This document shows positions 1 to 6,841 of a DNA stretch of 44,172 nt, piece by piece (the stretch's first letter is position 1; every line of letters begins with the position of its first letter). The stretch lies in NCBI GenBank assembly GCA_964484795.1, contig CAZAFN010000011.1, forward strand, positions 1 to 44,172, given 5' to 3'. The translations under genes and the position numbers were made by a program. The notes under the pieces were generated by a model. It saw only the letters and a list, made by a program, of their open reading frames with translations. It was not told the DNA's origin and did not search any database. This DNA is from CAZAFN01 sp964484795 (GTDB lineage: Bacteria > Pseudomonadota > Alphaproteobacteria > Methylaequorales > Methylaequoraceae).

Positions 1-227
1 GTTTTATTTTCTAAATAAGTATTAAAAACATTTCCAAAAGTTAGATTTACAAAATTTTTAAAAATGGGGTTTGATAATGTGTGATAGTTGAAGTAATTTT
101 TTAAATTATCAAGATTTTCTAAAAAATAATTTATTTCTCTAACTGAGTGCAATCTCCCAGGGTAAGCATTTTGAAAAACATGCTCATACCTACAACTGCC
201 TATGAATGAATGTGGTAACATACTCAT
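1..227 (-). CDS. Partial unknown protein with N-terminal GSCR motif
   Basis: An open frame of 75 codons begins at the ATG at 227 and runs off the left edge of the window, so only the N-terminus is visible. The first residues read MSMLPHSFIGSCRYEHVF, followed by a helical, Asn-rich stretch. A hydrophobic-GSCR start followed by a conserved His and a predicted helix recalls a family of uncharacterised SGNH/GSCFA-like proteins often found among surface-glycan genes. That resemblance is from memory and weak. An in-frame stop lies about 75 bases upstream; a TTG shortly before the ATG could also start it. The downstream part outside the window would decide the family. Confidence 0.5.
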   Translation of the reverse strand, partial: MSMLPHSFIGSCRYEHVFQNAYPGRLHSVREINYFLENLDNLKNYFNYHTLSNPIFKNFVNLTFGNVFNTYLENK

Positions 228-369
228 TTTCAGCAATAACGGTGCCAAATTAGTTTTCGCAGAAGTCGTGCAGAAAAAATCAATTATTGTGATACACTTT
301 TAATAGAAGTCCTTGAAATAAAGGGGTTTAGAACACCCAACGATACACAGAAGTCTCAAATGCCAAGAA

Positions 370-1185
370 TTATGTTAAGACATCCCATCGATCGGGAATT
401 AAGTCTTGCAGATCTTGTGGTCCAGCTATACCACACCAAAATGGTGGGACTATTACCTTTTCCTTCTTCTTGCCCAACCAAGAACCCCACCAGGAAAAAG
501 TGCTGTTACTCATTATGATCGCATCGCATTGGGAAAGGGCAAACAAATCGTCAACGTCAGTTTCATTTTCCAAATGATTGAATCTTTTCATATCCATATT
601 CTTAGCAACTTCATCGATGTCATCGCTAAATAAAACGAATTCATAATCATTGGAATTAAAGCTTTTCATAGCGATTTCGTAATAAACCCATGGCATCGGA
701 GGCATAATTGTATGATTATACTTATATCTTCTGAAGTGAACCCCGACCTTTTTTTTCTTTAAATTATTTAATTTTCTTAAATTTCTTTTTTTTAATGACT
801 CAGTAAAAACAAACAAATTTTTAATTTCGTTCTCAAAATCATTGAAATACTTTTCCGACTGAAAGTAGCCATCAAGAATTACATTATCCCTAGGAGGTAA
901 AGGTGAATACTTAAAACCACCTTGCTTGACGACCTCAAAATCTTCTTTTTTACGCACTGGAATTTTAGAAAACACAGTATCTTTATACTTAGTCCAAGAT
1001 GACACGATTTTTTCTGCATATTCCTTGGATATCTTATTTTTTACAAAGGAAAAATAACCAGTTTCATAATTTTCATCATCTTCCATTAAGAAAAAAGTTG
1101 AATTTATCCTTTTCGCATGAGCATAACCTGCTGATATTTCAAATAACAAGTTGCCGAGTCCACCATCTAATTTTGACGTTATCAT
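370..1185 (-). CDS. GT11 family alpha-1,2-fucosyltransferase-like glycosyltransferase
   Basis: A cytoplasmic glycosyltransferase expected to add fucose (or a related sugar) from a GDP-sugar donor to a surface glycan. From the ATG at 1185 it has 271 residues, close to the usual 270-300 of the family. Visible GT11 motifs are GGLGN (residues 8-12), GYFQSEKYF (about 107-115), the donor-binding VGVHFRR (about 147-153, equivalent to the usual HxRRGD) and SNSTFSWWGSWL (about 226-237). The frame extends 9 bases upstream to a TTG, but the ATG puts the conserved GGLGN at the normal distance. HFRRYKY lacks the Gly-Asp of the common HxRRGD motif. The family call is firm; the acceptor is unknown. Confidence 0.85.
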   Translation of the reverse strand: MITSKLDGGLGNLLFEISAGYAHAKRINSTFFLMEDDENYETGYFSFVKNKISKEYAEKIVSSWTKYKDTVFSKIPVRKKEDFEVVKQGGFKYSPLPPRDNVILDGYFQSEKYFNDFENEIKNLFVFTESLKKRNLRKLNNLKKKKVGVHFRRYKYNHTIMPPMPWVYYEIAMKSFNSNDYEFVLFSDDIDEVAKNMDMKRFNHLENETDVDDLFALSQCDAIIMSNSTFSWWGSWLGKKKEKVIVPPFWCGIAGPQDLQDLIPDRWDVLT

Positions 1186-1286
1186 AGATGACAATCCGCA
1201 ATTGGTATGCCAAAATGTCTATTTAAAAGTTTTTTTTTAAAAATTCTTCCAAAACCAAATCCAAGGTGAAATTACGATTTTCTTGC

Positions 1287-1559
1287 CTAATTAGAACACC
1301 AATTTCTGACACTCTGTTTGTATTCAGGAAAGTATCTTGAAATAACAGTGAGTTCAAATGATGAAAGAATTGATGTGTTTGGCTCTCTATCTAATAGAAA
1401 CTGAAAACTAAAATCCAAAAGTTCAACTTTCGTTACTTTATCATCAGTTAAATCTTTATGAACTTCATCAGTCAAAATCACATTGTGAGTGGTTAAAGAA
1501 TTAGAATTTATCGTAACTTGAAATTCATTTGATGTTATTTCTTTAATGGAGATCTTCAT
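1287..1559 (-). CDS. Conserved hypothetical protein (90 aa)
   Basis: A small soluble protein with no signal peptide or membrane segment. It carries a strand-rich N-terminal half, a Thr-Thr-His stretch (residues 23-25) and a C-terminal block (FLLDREPNTSILSSFEL, then VISRYFPEY). That block resembles a conserved uncharacterised family of about 90 residues known from proteobacteria and cyanobacteria, as far as I recall. Its ATG lies 6 bases after the stop of the tautomerase-like gene, so the two are probably co-transcribed. No function is assigned. Confidence 0.7.
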   Translation of the reverse strand: MKISIKEITSNEFQVTINSNSLTTHNVILTDEVHKDLTDDKVTKVELLDFSFQFLLDREPNTSILSSFELTVISRYFPEYKQSVRNWCSN

Positions 1560-1565
1560 ATGTTC

Positions 1566-1958
1566 TTATTTTAAGGGATCGTCGTTTTTTTTCCAGTTTG
1601 TCAGGGAACGTTCATATAAATGAAAATCAGCACCGGTATGCGAAGTAAAAGTTGCGTACTGGTTTGCAACACTAACTCCAAACTTTTTGCTGACTTCATT
1701 CATATAGGCATCAACTAGGTCTCTTTTTTGCTTGTCTGACCTGCCTTCTCTTAGATCTAGATTCATCAAACAGACACTTTCATTCTTTTTTGCCCGTCCA
1801 AGACTGAGCGACCCTTTCTCATATTCTCTTAAAGTAACGGCAATATGATCAGTGCCCGTCTTCATTATCTTTCCGAATTGAACTTTGACAAATTCACAAA
1901 ACTCAGTCCTGTCCTCTTCACTGAGTCTAATATTTATGTCAAATTGCAAATGCGGCAT
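1566..1958 (-). CDS. Tautomerase/MIF superfamily protein
   Basis: A 130-residue protein starting MPHLQF, so after removal of Met the N-terminus would be Pro, the catalytic base of the tautomerase superfamily (4-oxalocrotonate tautomerase, CHMI, MIF). The region around residues 35-47 (TGTDHIAVTLREY) and the SLSLGRAKK stretch also fit this fold. The length fits a trimeric single-chain CHMI/MIF-like enzyme rather than the 62-residue 4-OT type. The natural substrate cannot be read from the sequence. It starts 2 bases after the stop of the outer-membrane gene and ends 6 bases before the 90-aa gene, indicating an operon. Confidence 0.75.
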   Translation of the reverse strand: MPHLQFDINIRLSEEDRTEFCEFVKVQFGKIMKTGTDHIAVTLREYEKGSLSLGRAKKNESVCLMNLDLREGRSDKQKRDLVDAYMNEVSKKFGVSVANQYATFTSHTGADFHLYERSLTNWKKNDDPLK

Positions 1959-1960
1959 AA

Positions 1961-3010
1961 TCAGAAACTATACTGCCAACCAATCATAGTTCTGAAATTT
2001 TCTGACATTTGAATTCCTCTGTATCTTTGATAAATTGGGAAAATTCCTTCAATTCCTAATCTGTGGTTTTTCAAAATCTCATTGTGACTTATGAAGTTTA
2101 TTCCAAACCCAAAATTTAGTTTCTGATGACCCTGGTTTCTTGAATCCATTGCAGGACTCATTCTGGGGTTCATTTCATTGTCTGAACCTTCCATCTTCTT
2201 CTGGTAATTATAATTAATCTTAACCGATGTACTTAAATTATCAAGCCAACGATAAGAAGACCACACGGTGGCATCAAAATTTTCACCATATTCATAATCT
2301 TTGGAGTTTTTTCCAGAAGCAGGTATCTTGACGTAGAATTGTTCACCTAGCTTAACTTTGCCAAAATCATTAACGTTATTGATGAAAAAAAATGGATCCA
2401 AAGTTCCAGAACCATTTTGCATAGCATAGCCTAACCTAGCATCGGCAGATGCAGGCGTAGCATCCCTTTCATCAATGCTTCCCGTGGGCAAACTCAGACC
2501 CAACCCCATATGACTTTTCATTCTATGATCAGAATAAAGTCTAAATAACCCTGAAATTCTAGTATCTCCTATACCTGATGAATTGACGTCAAATCGGCTG
2601 CTACCACTCATAGGCATCCTTTGTTGTGTCATTTCTTTTTCTGAATAACTAGTCATCGCCATCAATGTAAGATAATCCGTAGGAGCATACATTGCTCCAA
2701 ACATATGCATATCCATTTTCATTGATATAGGGGAATTCATATATGTACCAACGTTAGAAGCACCATTGGGAGCTGAAGTGATTTCGGTAATTCGCAAAAA
2801 CTTCGTTCCATTCATCACCTTATCCATTCTCATATGACCAAAACGATAAGAAAACATTATTTCACCTTTGTGGTGCATATGATCACCCATTACAGATATA
2901 GGTCCATGACTATCTGAAAGTATCGGTCCATGACCATCTGAAAGACTCAGATCACCAGAAAAAACATCATCAAAAAAAAGTACTGTAATAAAAAATAAAG
3001 CTAACAACAT
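1961..3010 (-). CDS. Met/His-rich outer-membrane beta-barrel (transporter-like)
   Basis: A 349-residue secreted protein with a signal peptide (about residues 1-19, ending near DVFSG) and alternating hydrophobic strands ending in a C-terminal Phe, as in outer-membrane barrels. The mature N-terminus has two SDxHGPI repeats followed by VMGDHMHHKGE, and the first 150 residues are rich in Met and His. It resembles proteins annotated as transporters of the phenol-degradation meta-pathway type that occur near copper-resistance genes; metal handling is an inference. The frame opens 12 bases earlier at a TTG, but a GGAG ribosome site (plus-strand CTCC at 3017-3020) sits at proper distance from the ATG at 3010, deciding the start. 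Confidence 0.75.
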   Translation of the reverse strand: MLLALFFITVLFFDDVFSGDLSLSDGHGPILSDSHGPISVMGDHMHHKGEIMFSYRFGHMRMDKVMNGTKFLRITEITSAPNGASNVGTYMNSPISMKMDMHMFGAMYAPTDYLTLMAMTSYSEKEMTQQRMPMSGSSRFDVNSSGIGDTRISGLFRLYSDHRMKSHMGLGLSLPTGSIDERDATPASADARLGYAMQNGSGTLDPFFFINNVNDFGKVKLGEQFYVKIPASGKNSKDYEYGENFDATVWSSYRWLDNLSTSVKINYNYQKKMEGSDNEMNPRMSPAMDSRNQGHQKLNFGFGINFISHNEILKNHRLGIEGIFPIYQRYRGIQMSENFRTMIGWQYSF

Positions 3011-3059
3011 AAAATTCTCCAATTAAATTTAATTTAATCTTGTTCTAATCCTAAAAAAT

Positions 3060-3374
3060 TTAGGCTTTAAAAGGAGGAGAGTTTGACTTTAAATCAATAC
3101 TGGTGAATTTGGGGTTAGTTACAGAATTATTTAAGAACCCAAACCAAAACCGGTCAAAATGAAAAATATTTTCTCCACTAAGATTTAGATTGTCTGTTTG
3201 TCCTAAAATACAAAAACTTCTGCATGAAACATCATTTTCCGATTTTTGTGACTTGCAGATATTGTCATATTTATCAATGGAATACGCATTAAAAATCACA
3301 ACTTGGACACTTAGAAAATAAAAAAGAAAAACCAGTGAACTGGAAAATTTTGAAATAAATCTTTTTTGCATCAT
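3060..3374 (-). CDS. Small secreted Cys-containing protein, DUF2946-like
   Basis: A 104-residue protein with an N-terminal signal sequence or anchor (residues 10-32), then a short mature part with three cysteines (Cys-Lys, Cys-Arg, Cys-Ile about residues 40-56) and a C-terminus ending SPPFKA. Small exported proteins ending in a similar R-x-P-P motif form the DUF2946 family, usually next to copper or metal-transport outer-membrane genes. The match is only suggestive. It lies just upstream of the Met/His-rich barrel on the same strand, so the two may be one metal-related unit. It could instead be an unrelated lineage-specific protein. Confidence 0.5.
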   Translation of the reverse strand: MMQKRFISKFSSSLVFLFYFLSVQVVIFNAYSIDKYDNICKSQKSENDVSCRSFCILGQTDNLNLSGENIFHFDRFWFGFLNNSVTNPKFTSIDLKSNSPPFKA

Positions 3375-3417
3375 AAACTAACACCTAACCAAATTAGATT
3401 TTATCCATTTCTTTAGG

Positions 3418-4224
3418 TCAATCAACTGAAAAAAACAGTTGTTGATCATTTACCTTAAAGGAATTAATCAATTTTTTTCCATTTTTTGAAGTAATCCAAT
3501 TAACAAATTCTTCCGATAAATTTGATTTAACCTTTGGACATTTAATGCGGTTCAAGGGAATTACACCATAAAAATTTTTTAATAAGGGCTCATTTTGAAG
3601 TAAAACTCTATGATCTTGTTTGTTATTAAAACTCACCCATGTTGAACGATCCGTTAAAACATAAGCATTTTTATTAACTGCTACATTCAACGTGCCTCCC
3701 ATTCCTTGACCAACTTCAAAATACCATTCATCCTTCTTTGGACTTGGAACGAATTTATTAAGTTTCCATAACTCAACCTCTTTCTTATGAGTTCCACTGT
3801 CATCTCCTCTCGAAATGAAATTTGATTTGCTATCGCTTATCTTTCTTAATGCATCACCAATTGAATTTCCTTCGTTTATTACTGCTGGATCACTTTTGGG
3901 TCCTACCAAAACATAATCGTTATACATAAACTCCTCTCTGAACAATCCAAAACCTTGAGAAACGAAACTTTCTTCAGATTGTTTGTCGTGAACTATTAAA
4001 ACATCAGCATCACATCGCCTGGCATTTCTAATTGCCTGTCCGGTACCTACTGATATTACACGAACATCAAATCCAAATTCTTCTTTAAATTTAGGCAACA
4101 AAAATTCATATAATCCAGAATCACGAGTTGAGGTGGTAGATTGAAGAATAATAAAATGATCTGCCATTAAATTTTTTTGAAAAAAAATAAAAAAGGCAAT
4201 GGAAATTAGATTTTTTTTTTTCAC
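3418..4224 (-). CDS. tupA: Tungstate-type ABC transporter substrate-binding protein
   Basis: A periplasmic oxyanion-binding protein of the TupA type. From a GTG at 4224 the product has a short signal peptide (KKKNLISIAFFIFF, cleavage near NLMA-DH) and 268 residues. The diagnostic N-terminal block is present: STTSTRDSGLYEFLLPKF, then VGTGQAIRNARRCDADVLIVH, the TupA signature where Thr/Ser and the GTGQA loop bind tungstate. RGDDSGTH and VLTDRSTW later in the chain also match the family. The frame extends to an ATG at 4278, but this would put an unlikely tail before the signal peptide. No permease or ATPase gene (tupB, tupC) is in the window. Confidence 0.8.
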   Translation of the reverse strand: MKKKNLISIAFFIFFQKNLMADHFIILQSTTSTRDSGLYEFLLPKFKEEFGFDVRVISVGTGQAIRNARRCDADVLIVHDKQSEESFVSQGFGLFREEFMYNDYVLVGPKSDPAVINEGNSIGDALRKISDSKSNFISRGDDSGTHKKEVELWKLNKFVPSPKKDEWYFEVGQGMGGTLNVAVNKNAYVLTDRSTWVSFNNKQDHRVLLQNEPLLKNFYGVIPLNRIKCPKVKSNLSEEFVNWITSKNGKKLINSFKVNDQQLFFSVD

Positions 4225-4322
4225 AGGAAATTTATACTTGGTAAAACTACAAATGTATATTTTATACAAAAAAACCATTGTTTTTTTTTATTTAATTCAC
4301 AAATTATTTAATGGACGAAGTT

Positions 4323-4349
4323 TCCCACTTTGATCTTATCAAAGTGGGA
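4323..4349. promoter_or_regulatory. Perfect 12-bp inverted repeat between divergent genes
   Basis: The arm TCCCACTTTGAT (4323-4334) is followed by a three-base loop CTT and its exact complement (4338-4349). It sits between divergent tupA (GTG at 4224) and the MBL-fold gene (TTG at 4435). No T-run follows on either strand and no gene ends here, so a terminator is unlikely. It may be an operator or a 5'-leader hairpin of one or both genes. The repeat is seen directly; the role is inferred. Confidence 0.6.
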
Positions 4350-4434
4350 CGCACAAGAAAAATTTTAGTCAAATCTTCTGAAAATTATAGAATTGCTTTG
4401 CAAAGTATCTTCTTTAAAAATACAATTAAATATA

Positions 4435-5355
4435 TTGAAAAAAATCAACTCTTTCATTTTGTCCTTTTCTGTGTGGTTTTTATTTTCATTTAAACTCTTC
4501 GCCTTTGAGTTAACTAAAATTGATGAGGGAGTATATGTTCATTTTGGCAAACAGGAAAATTCCAACAAATTAAATAAAGGTGACATCGCCAATCTTGGGT
4601 TGATCATAGGTTCACATTCAGCAATGGTAATTGATACAGGAGGCACACCAAAAATTGGCAATGCTTTTAAACATGAAATTGCAAAAATTACTAGTTTGCC
4701 GATTTCTCATATAATAATTACCCATGGTCATCCTGACCATTTTTTTGGAACGGAAGAATTTGAAGAATTTAAACCTGAAATTGTCGGTCATGAAAAACTT
4801 GACAGATCTTTACTAAACAATTTTGAATTTTATAAAAATCTTCAATTCTCAATTACTAATGATGATTCAATGCAAAATGTAAAACTTGTAATGACAACCC
4901 AATCTATAAAAACTGAAGAATCATTAATAATTGATTTAGGTGAAAGACTTGTTGAAATAAAGGCCTGGAAAAGTGGTCACACTGATAATGACATCTCCAT
5001 ATATGACATAAAAACCAAAATTTTCTGGTCCGAGATGATTTTTGTTGAAAGAACTCCCTCCATTAGGGCAAGTATAAAAGGTTGGAAATCTAATCTTAAA
5101 AAAATAAATGATATGGACATAAATTTAATAGTTCCAGGTCACGGACCGGTTAAAACTAAAAATGAGGCAATTAAGCCAATGATGAATTATTTTGATAGAC
5201 TAATAACGCAAGCTAGAGAATACCACAAAATGAACAAAACTCTTGAAGAAGCACAAAAAAACATTGGGTCTGAGAATCTAGAAAATTGGAAATTGTATGA
5301 AGATTATAATGTAGTTAACGTTACCAGAACATATACCGAACTCGAATGGGAATAA
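4435..5355 (+). CDS. Exported MBL-fold metallohydrolase (quinoprotein relay/SoxH-like)
   Basis: A periplasmic metallo-beta-lactamase-fold enzyme. Starting at TTG 4435 it has 306 residues with a signal peptide (KKINSFILSFSVWFLFSFKLFA) and mature start FELTKIDEGVYVH. Zinc motifs are THGHPDHFFG (His97, His99, Asp101, His102), a GHEK His, SGHTDND and the late GHGP. The order and the DIANLGLIIG and VIDTGG blocks resemble the family annotated as quinoprotein relay system zinc metallohydrolase, also called SoxH-like. The substrate is unknown. No ATG exists before the mature domain; another TTG at 4393 is possible. No PQQ or quinoprotein dehydrogenase gene is nearby, so the pathway link is not supported here. 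Confidence 0.75.
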   Translation: MKKINSFILSFSVWFLFSFKLFAFELTKIDEGVYVHFGKQENSNKLNKGDIANLGLIIGSHSAMVIDTGGTPKIGNAFKHEIAKITSLPISHIIITHGHPDHFFGTEEFEEFKPEIVGHEKLDRSLLNNFEFYKNLQFSITNDDSMQNVKLVMTTQSIKTEESLIIDLGERLVEIKAWKSGHTDNDISIYDIKTKIFWSEMIFVERTPSIRASIKGWKSNLKKINDMDINLIVPGHGPVKTKNEAIKPMMNYFDRLITQAREYHKMNKTLEEAQKNIGSENLENWKLYEDYNVVNVTRTYTELEWE

Positions 5356-5392
5356 AACTTAACAAATTTAAAAACATGTCGATTAAATTGGT

Positions 5393-5557
5393 ATGTTTCC
5401 TGTTTTATTCGAAATCATCATTTATCTAAACATTGCCTTTTGTTTGTCAGTATCAATCTATCTTATTTTTTCAAAAAAAAACGAACCTAAACAGTATCCT
5501 GATACTTTCAGCAAATCCTATATCCTGAAATCATCAAACTTTTCAAGTAAATTTTAA
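5393..5557 (+). CDS. Candidate 54-aa single-pass membrane protein
   Basis: An ATG-initiated frame of 54 codons in an otherwise empty intergenic stretch. The predicted product begins MFPVLFEIIIYL, has one hydrophobic segment (residues 4-26) and a polar C-terminal tail (KKNEPKQYPDTFS). An in-frame stop lies just upstream of the ATG. The single clean membrane helix followed by basic residues (positive-inside) argues for a real gene. No homologue is recognised and there is no clear ribosome site, so it could be a chance frame in AT-rich DNA. Confidence 0.4.
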   Translation: MFPVLFEIIIYLNIAFCLSVSIYLIFSKKNEPKQYPDTFSKSYILKSSNFSSKF

Positions 5558-5614
5558 AAGATATAATTTAAAATAACTATTTACTAATATAAGATCTACA
5601 ACTAAATTAGATGT

Positions 5615-5788
5615 ATGAGTAAAGATGGTAATTTGGATAAAATAGAAAAATTAGAAGCTAAAATTGACAGATTGCAAAAATCTCTATCGAGACTAGAAAA
5701 GAAACTTTCCGATCATATTGAATTTATTGACAGAGTTTATGAACCGCTCAGAAACCCAATTTCCAAAATAAAGAATTTTTTTGGTTAA
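5615..5788 (+). CDS. Small coiled-coil protein (57 aa)
   Basis: A 57-residue frame, MSKDGNLDKIEKLEAKI and onward. Residues 8-35 form a heptad-rich coiled coil (Leu/Ile at regular spacing, Lys/Glu between), followed by HIEFIDRVYEPLRNPI and a C-terminal KIKNFFG. The composition is not that of a random frame: the coil is regular and the second half is a non-repetitive amphipathic block. No function is known to me. It ends 22 bases before the ATG of the DUF3147-like gene, suggesting co-transcription. An alternative ATG four bases upstream is in another frame. Confidence 0.65.
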   Translation: MSKDGNLDKIEKLEAKIDRLQKSLSRLEKKLSDHIEFIDRVYEPLRNPISKIKNFFG

Positions 5789-5810
5789 TTTAAGACCAAC
5801 ATCTTCAAGT

Positions 5811-6149
5811 ATGTTTTTTTTTTTCATTAAAGTCTTCCTATCGGGTTTGATAATAGCTTTTGCTAGTTGGTTGTCTTTAAAAAAACCAACACTTGCCGGA
5901 TTTATAATAGCTCTACCTCTTATTAGTATAATTGCACTAGCTTTTTCCTATTTAGAACATAGGGATCTAGACAAAAGCATAATCTTTGCAAAAAGCATCC
6001 TAGTTGGGGTGCCAGTATCATTGTTTTTTTTCATCCCATTCTTTTTTGCCAAAACACTGGAGTTAAAATTTGCAACAACATATGGTTTAGGAATTATGTT
6101 TCTTGTTTTGGGTTTTTTTCTACATAAATTTATCACCGATGTTTTTTAA
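5811..6149 (+). CDS. DUF3147-like four-helix membrane protein
   Basis: A 112-residue integral membrane protein with about four hydrophobic segments (residues 2-20, 25-46, 61-80, 88-107). The block GFIIALPLISIIALAF followed by a charged HRDLDK loop and a VGVPVSLFFFIPFF segment resembles DUF3147 proteins, which carry ASLPLVSILAM and VLPSLPMFLLLP at the same places. The role of the family is unknown. The frame can be extended to a TTG at 5781 inside the preceding small gene, but the ATG at 5811 begins directly at the first membrane segment. A transport or envelope function is only a guess. Confidence 0.65.
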   Translation: MFFFFIKVFLSGLIIAFASWLSLKKPTLAGFIIALPLISIIALAFSYLEHRDLDKSIIFAKSILVGVPVSLFFFIPFFFAKTLELKFATTYGLGIMFLVLGFFLHKFITDVF

Positions 6150-6367
6150 ATTTAACAAATTTGGGTTCTTGCTAATACATTGAGTATTTAATTGATTAAC
6201 CATCATGTATGAGTTCTTTAGATTACTATTAAATTTTTTTTCGATTTTTCTGATTTTTATAATCTTCTTTTATTTATTTATTTAGTTTTAATCAAAGTCT
6301 GACTTTTAGGTTTGTATTTTAATAGACAAATAATTTTGATAATATTAGGTTAAAATTATAAGTTCAC

Positions 6368-6841
6368 ATGAAAAAAATTTTTATAGATTATGGAAAAAGA
6401 ATTAATACTGCAATATTGGAAGTGATTAAGGAGATATTGACAGACCTTTCTGAATCAAAAATATCTTCAAACCATTGTTTTTACATTACTTTCAAAACAC
6501 TTGGTGAAGGTGTAAAAATTCCAAAACATCTGCTAAAAGATTACCCTGGTGAAATGACTATTGTGTTGCAGAATCAATATTGGAATTTAAATATAAAACA
6601 AAATTATTTTCTAGTAACCCTGGCATTTAATAAAAAAAAAGAAATTTTGCAAATACCTTTCAATTCCATAATAAAATTCTATGACCCTTTTGTAAAATTT
6701 AGCATAGAATTGGAACTTAGGGATGACAAGAGCAATTCAAAAAAGAAAAATCTTAAAACCGCAAGAAAAAACAAAACTAAAGTTAAATCTAAATTAGAAA
6801 AAATCGTAACCTTAGATGATTTTAGAAAAAAAAATGACTGA
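6368..6841 (+). CDS. sspB: SspB family ClpXP adaptor (alphaproteobacterial type)
   Basis: A cytoplasmic adaptor that delivers ssrA-tagged and other substrates to the ClpXP protease. The 157-residue protein has the SspB core (about residues 5-115) with HCFYITFKT, PKHLLKDYPGEMTIVLQNQYW and IPFNSIIKFYDPFVKF, all recognisable family blocks. A Lys-rich flexible linker and a short C-terminal VTLDDFRKK motif follow; that tail is the conserved ClpX-docking end in alphaproteobacterial SspB. It overlaps the start of fumC by 8 bases, an sspB-fumC neighbourhood known from alphaproteobacteria. Confidence is high. Confidence 0.88.
   Translation: MKKIFIDYGKRINTAILEVIKEILTDLSESKISSNHCFYITFKTLGEGVKIPKHLLKDYPGEMTIVLQNQYWNLNIKQNYFLVTLAFNKKKEILQIPFNSIIKFYDPFVKFSIELELRDDKSNSKKKNLKTARKNKTKVKSKLEKIVTLDDFRKKND

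Noticed and set aside
1224..1312. Extension of the 90-aa protein in another frame (GVLIRQENRNFTLDLVLEEFL)
   Set aside because: The 90-aa protein already ends at its expected place and the extra frame stops after about 29 codons.
6205..6285. A 26-codon hydrophobic frame as a firm gene
   Set aside because: It is too short and too AT-biased to support from sequence alone; kept only as part of a finding.
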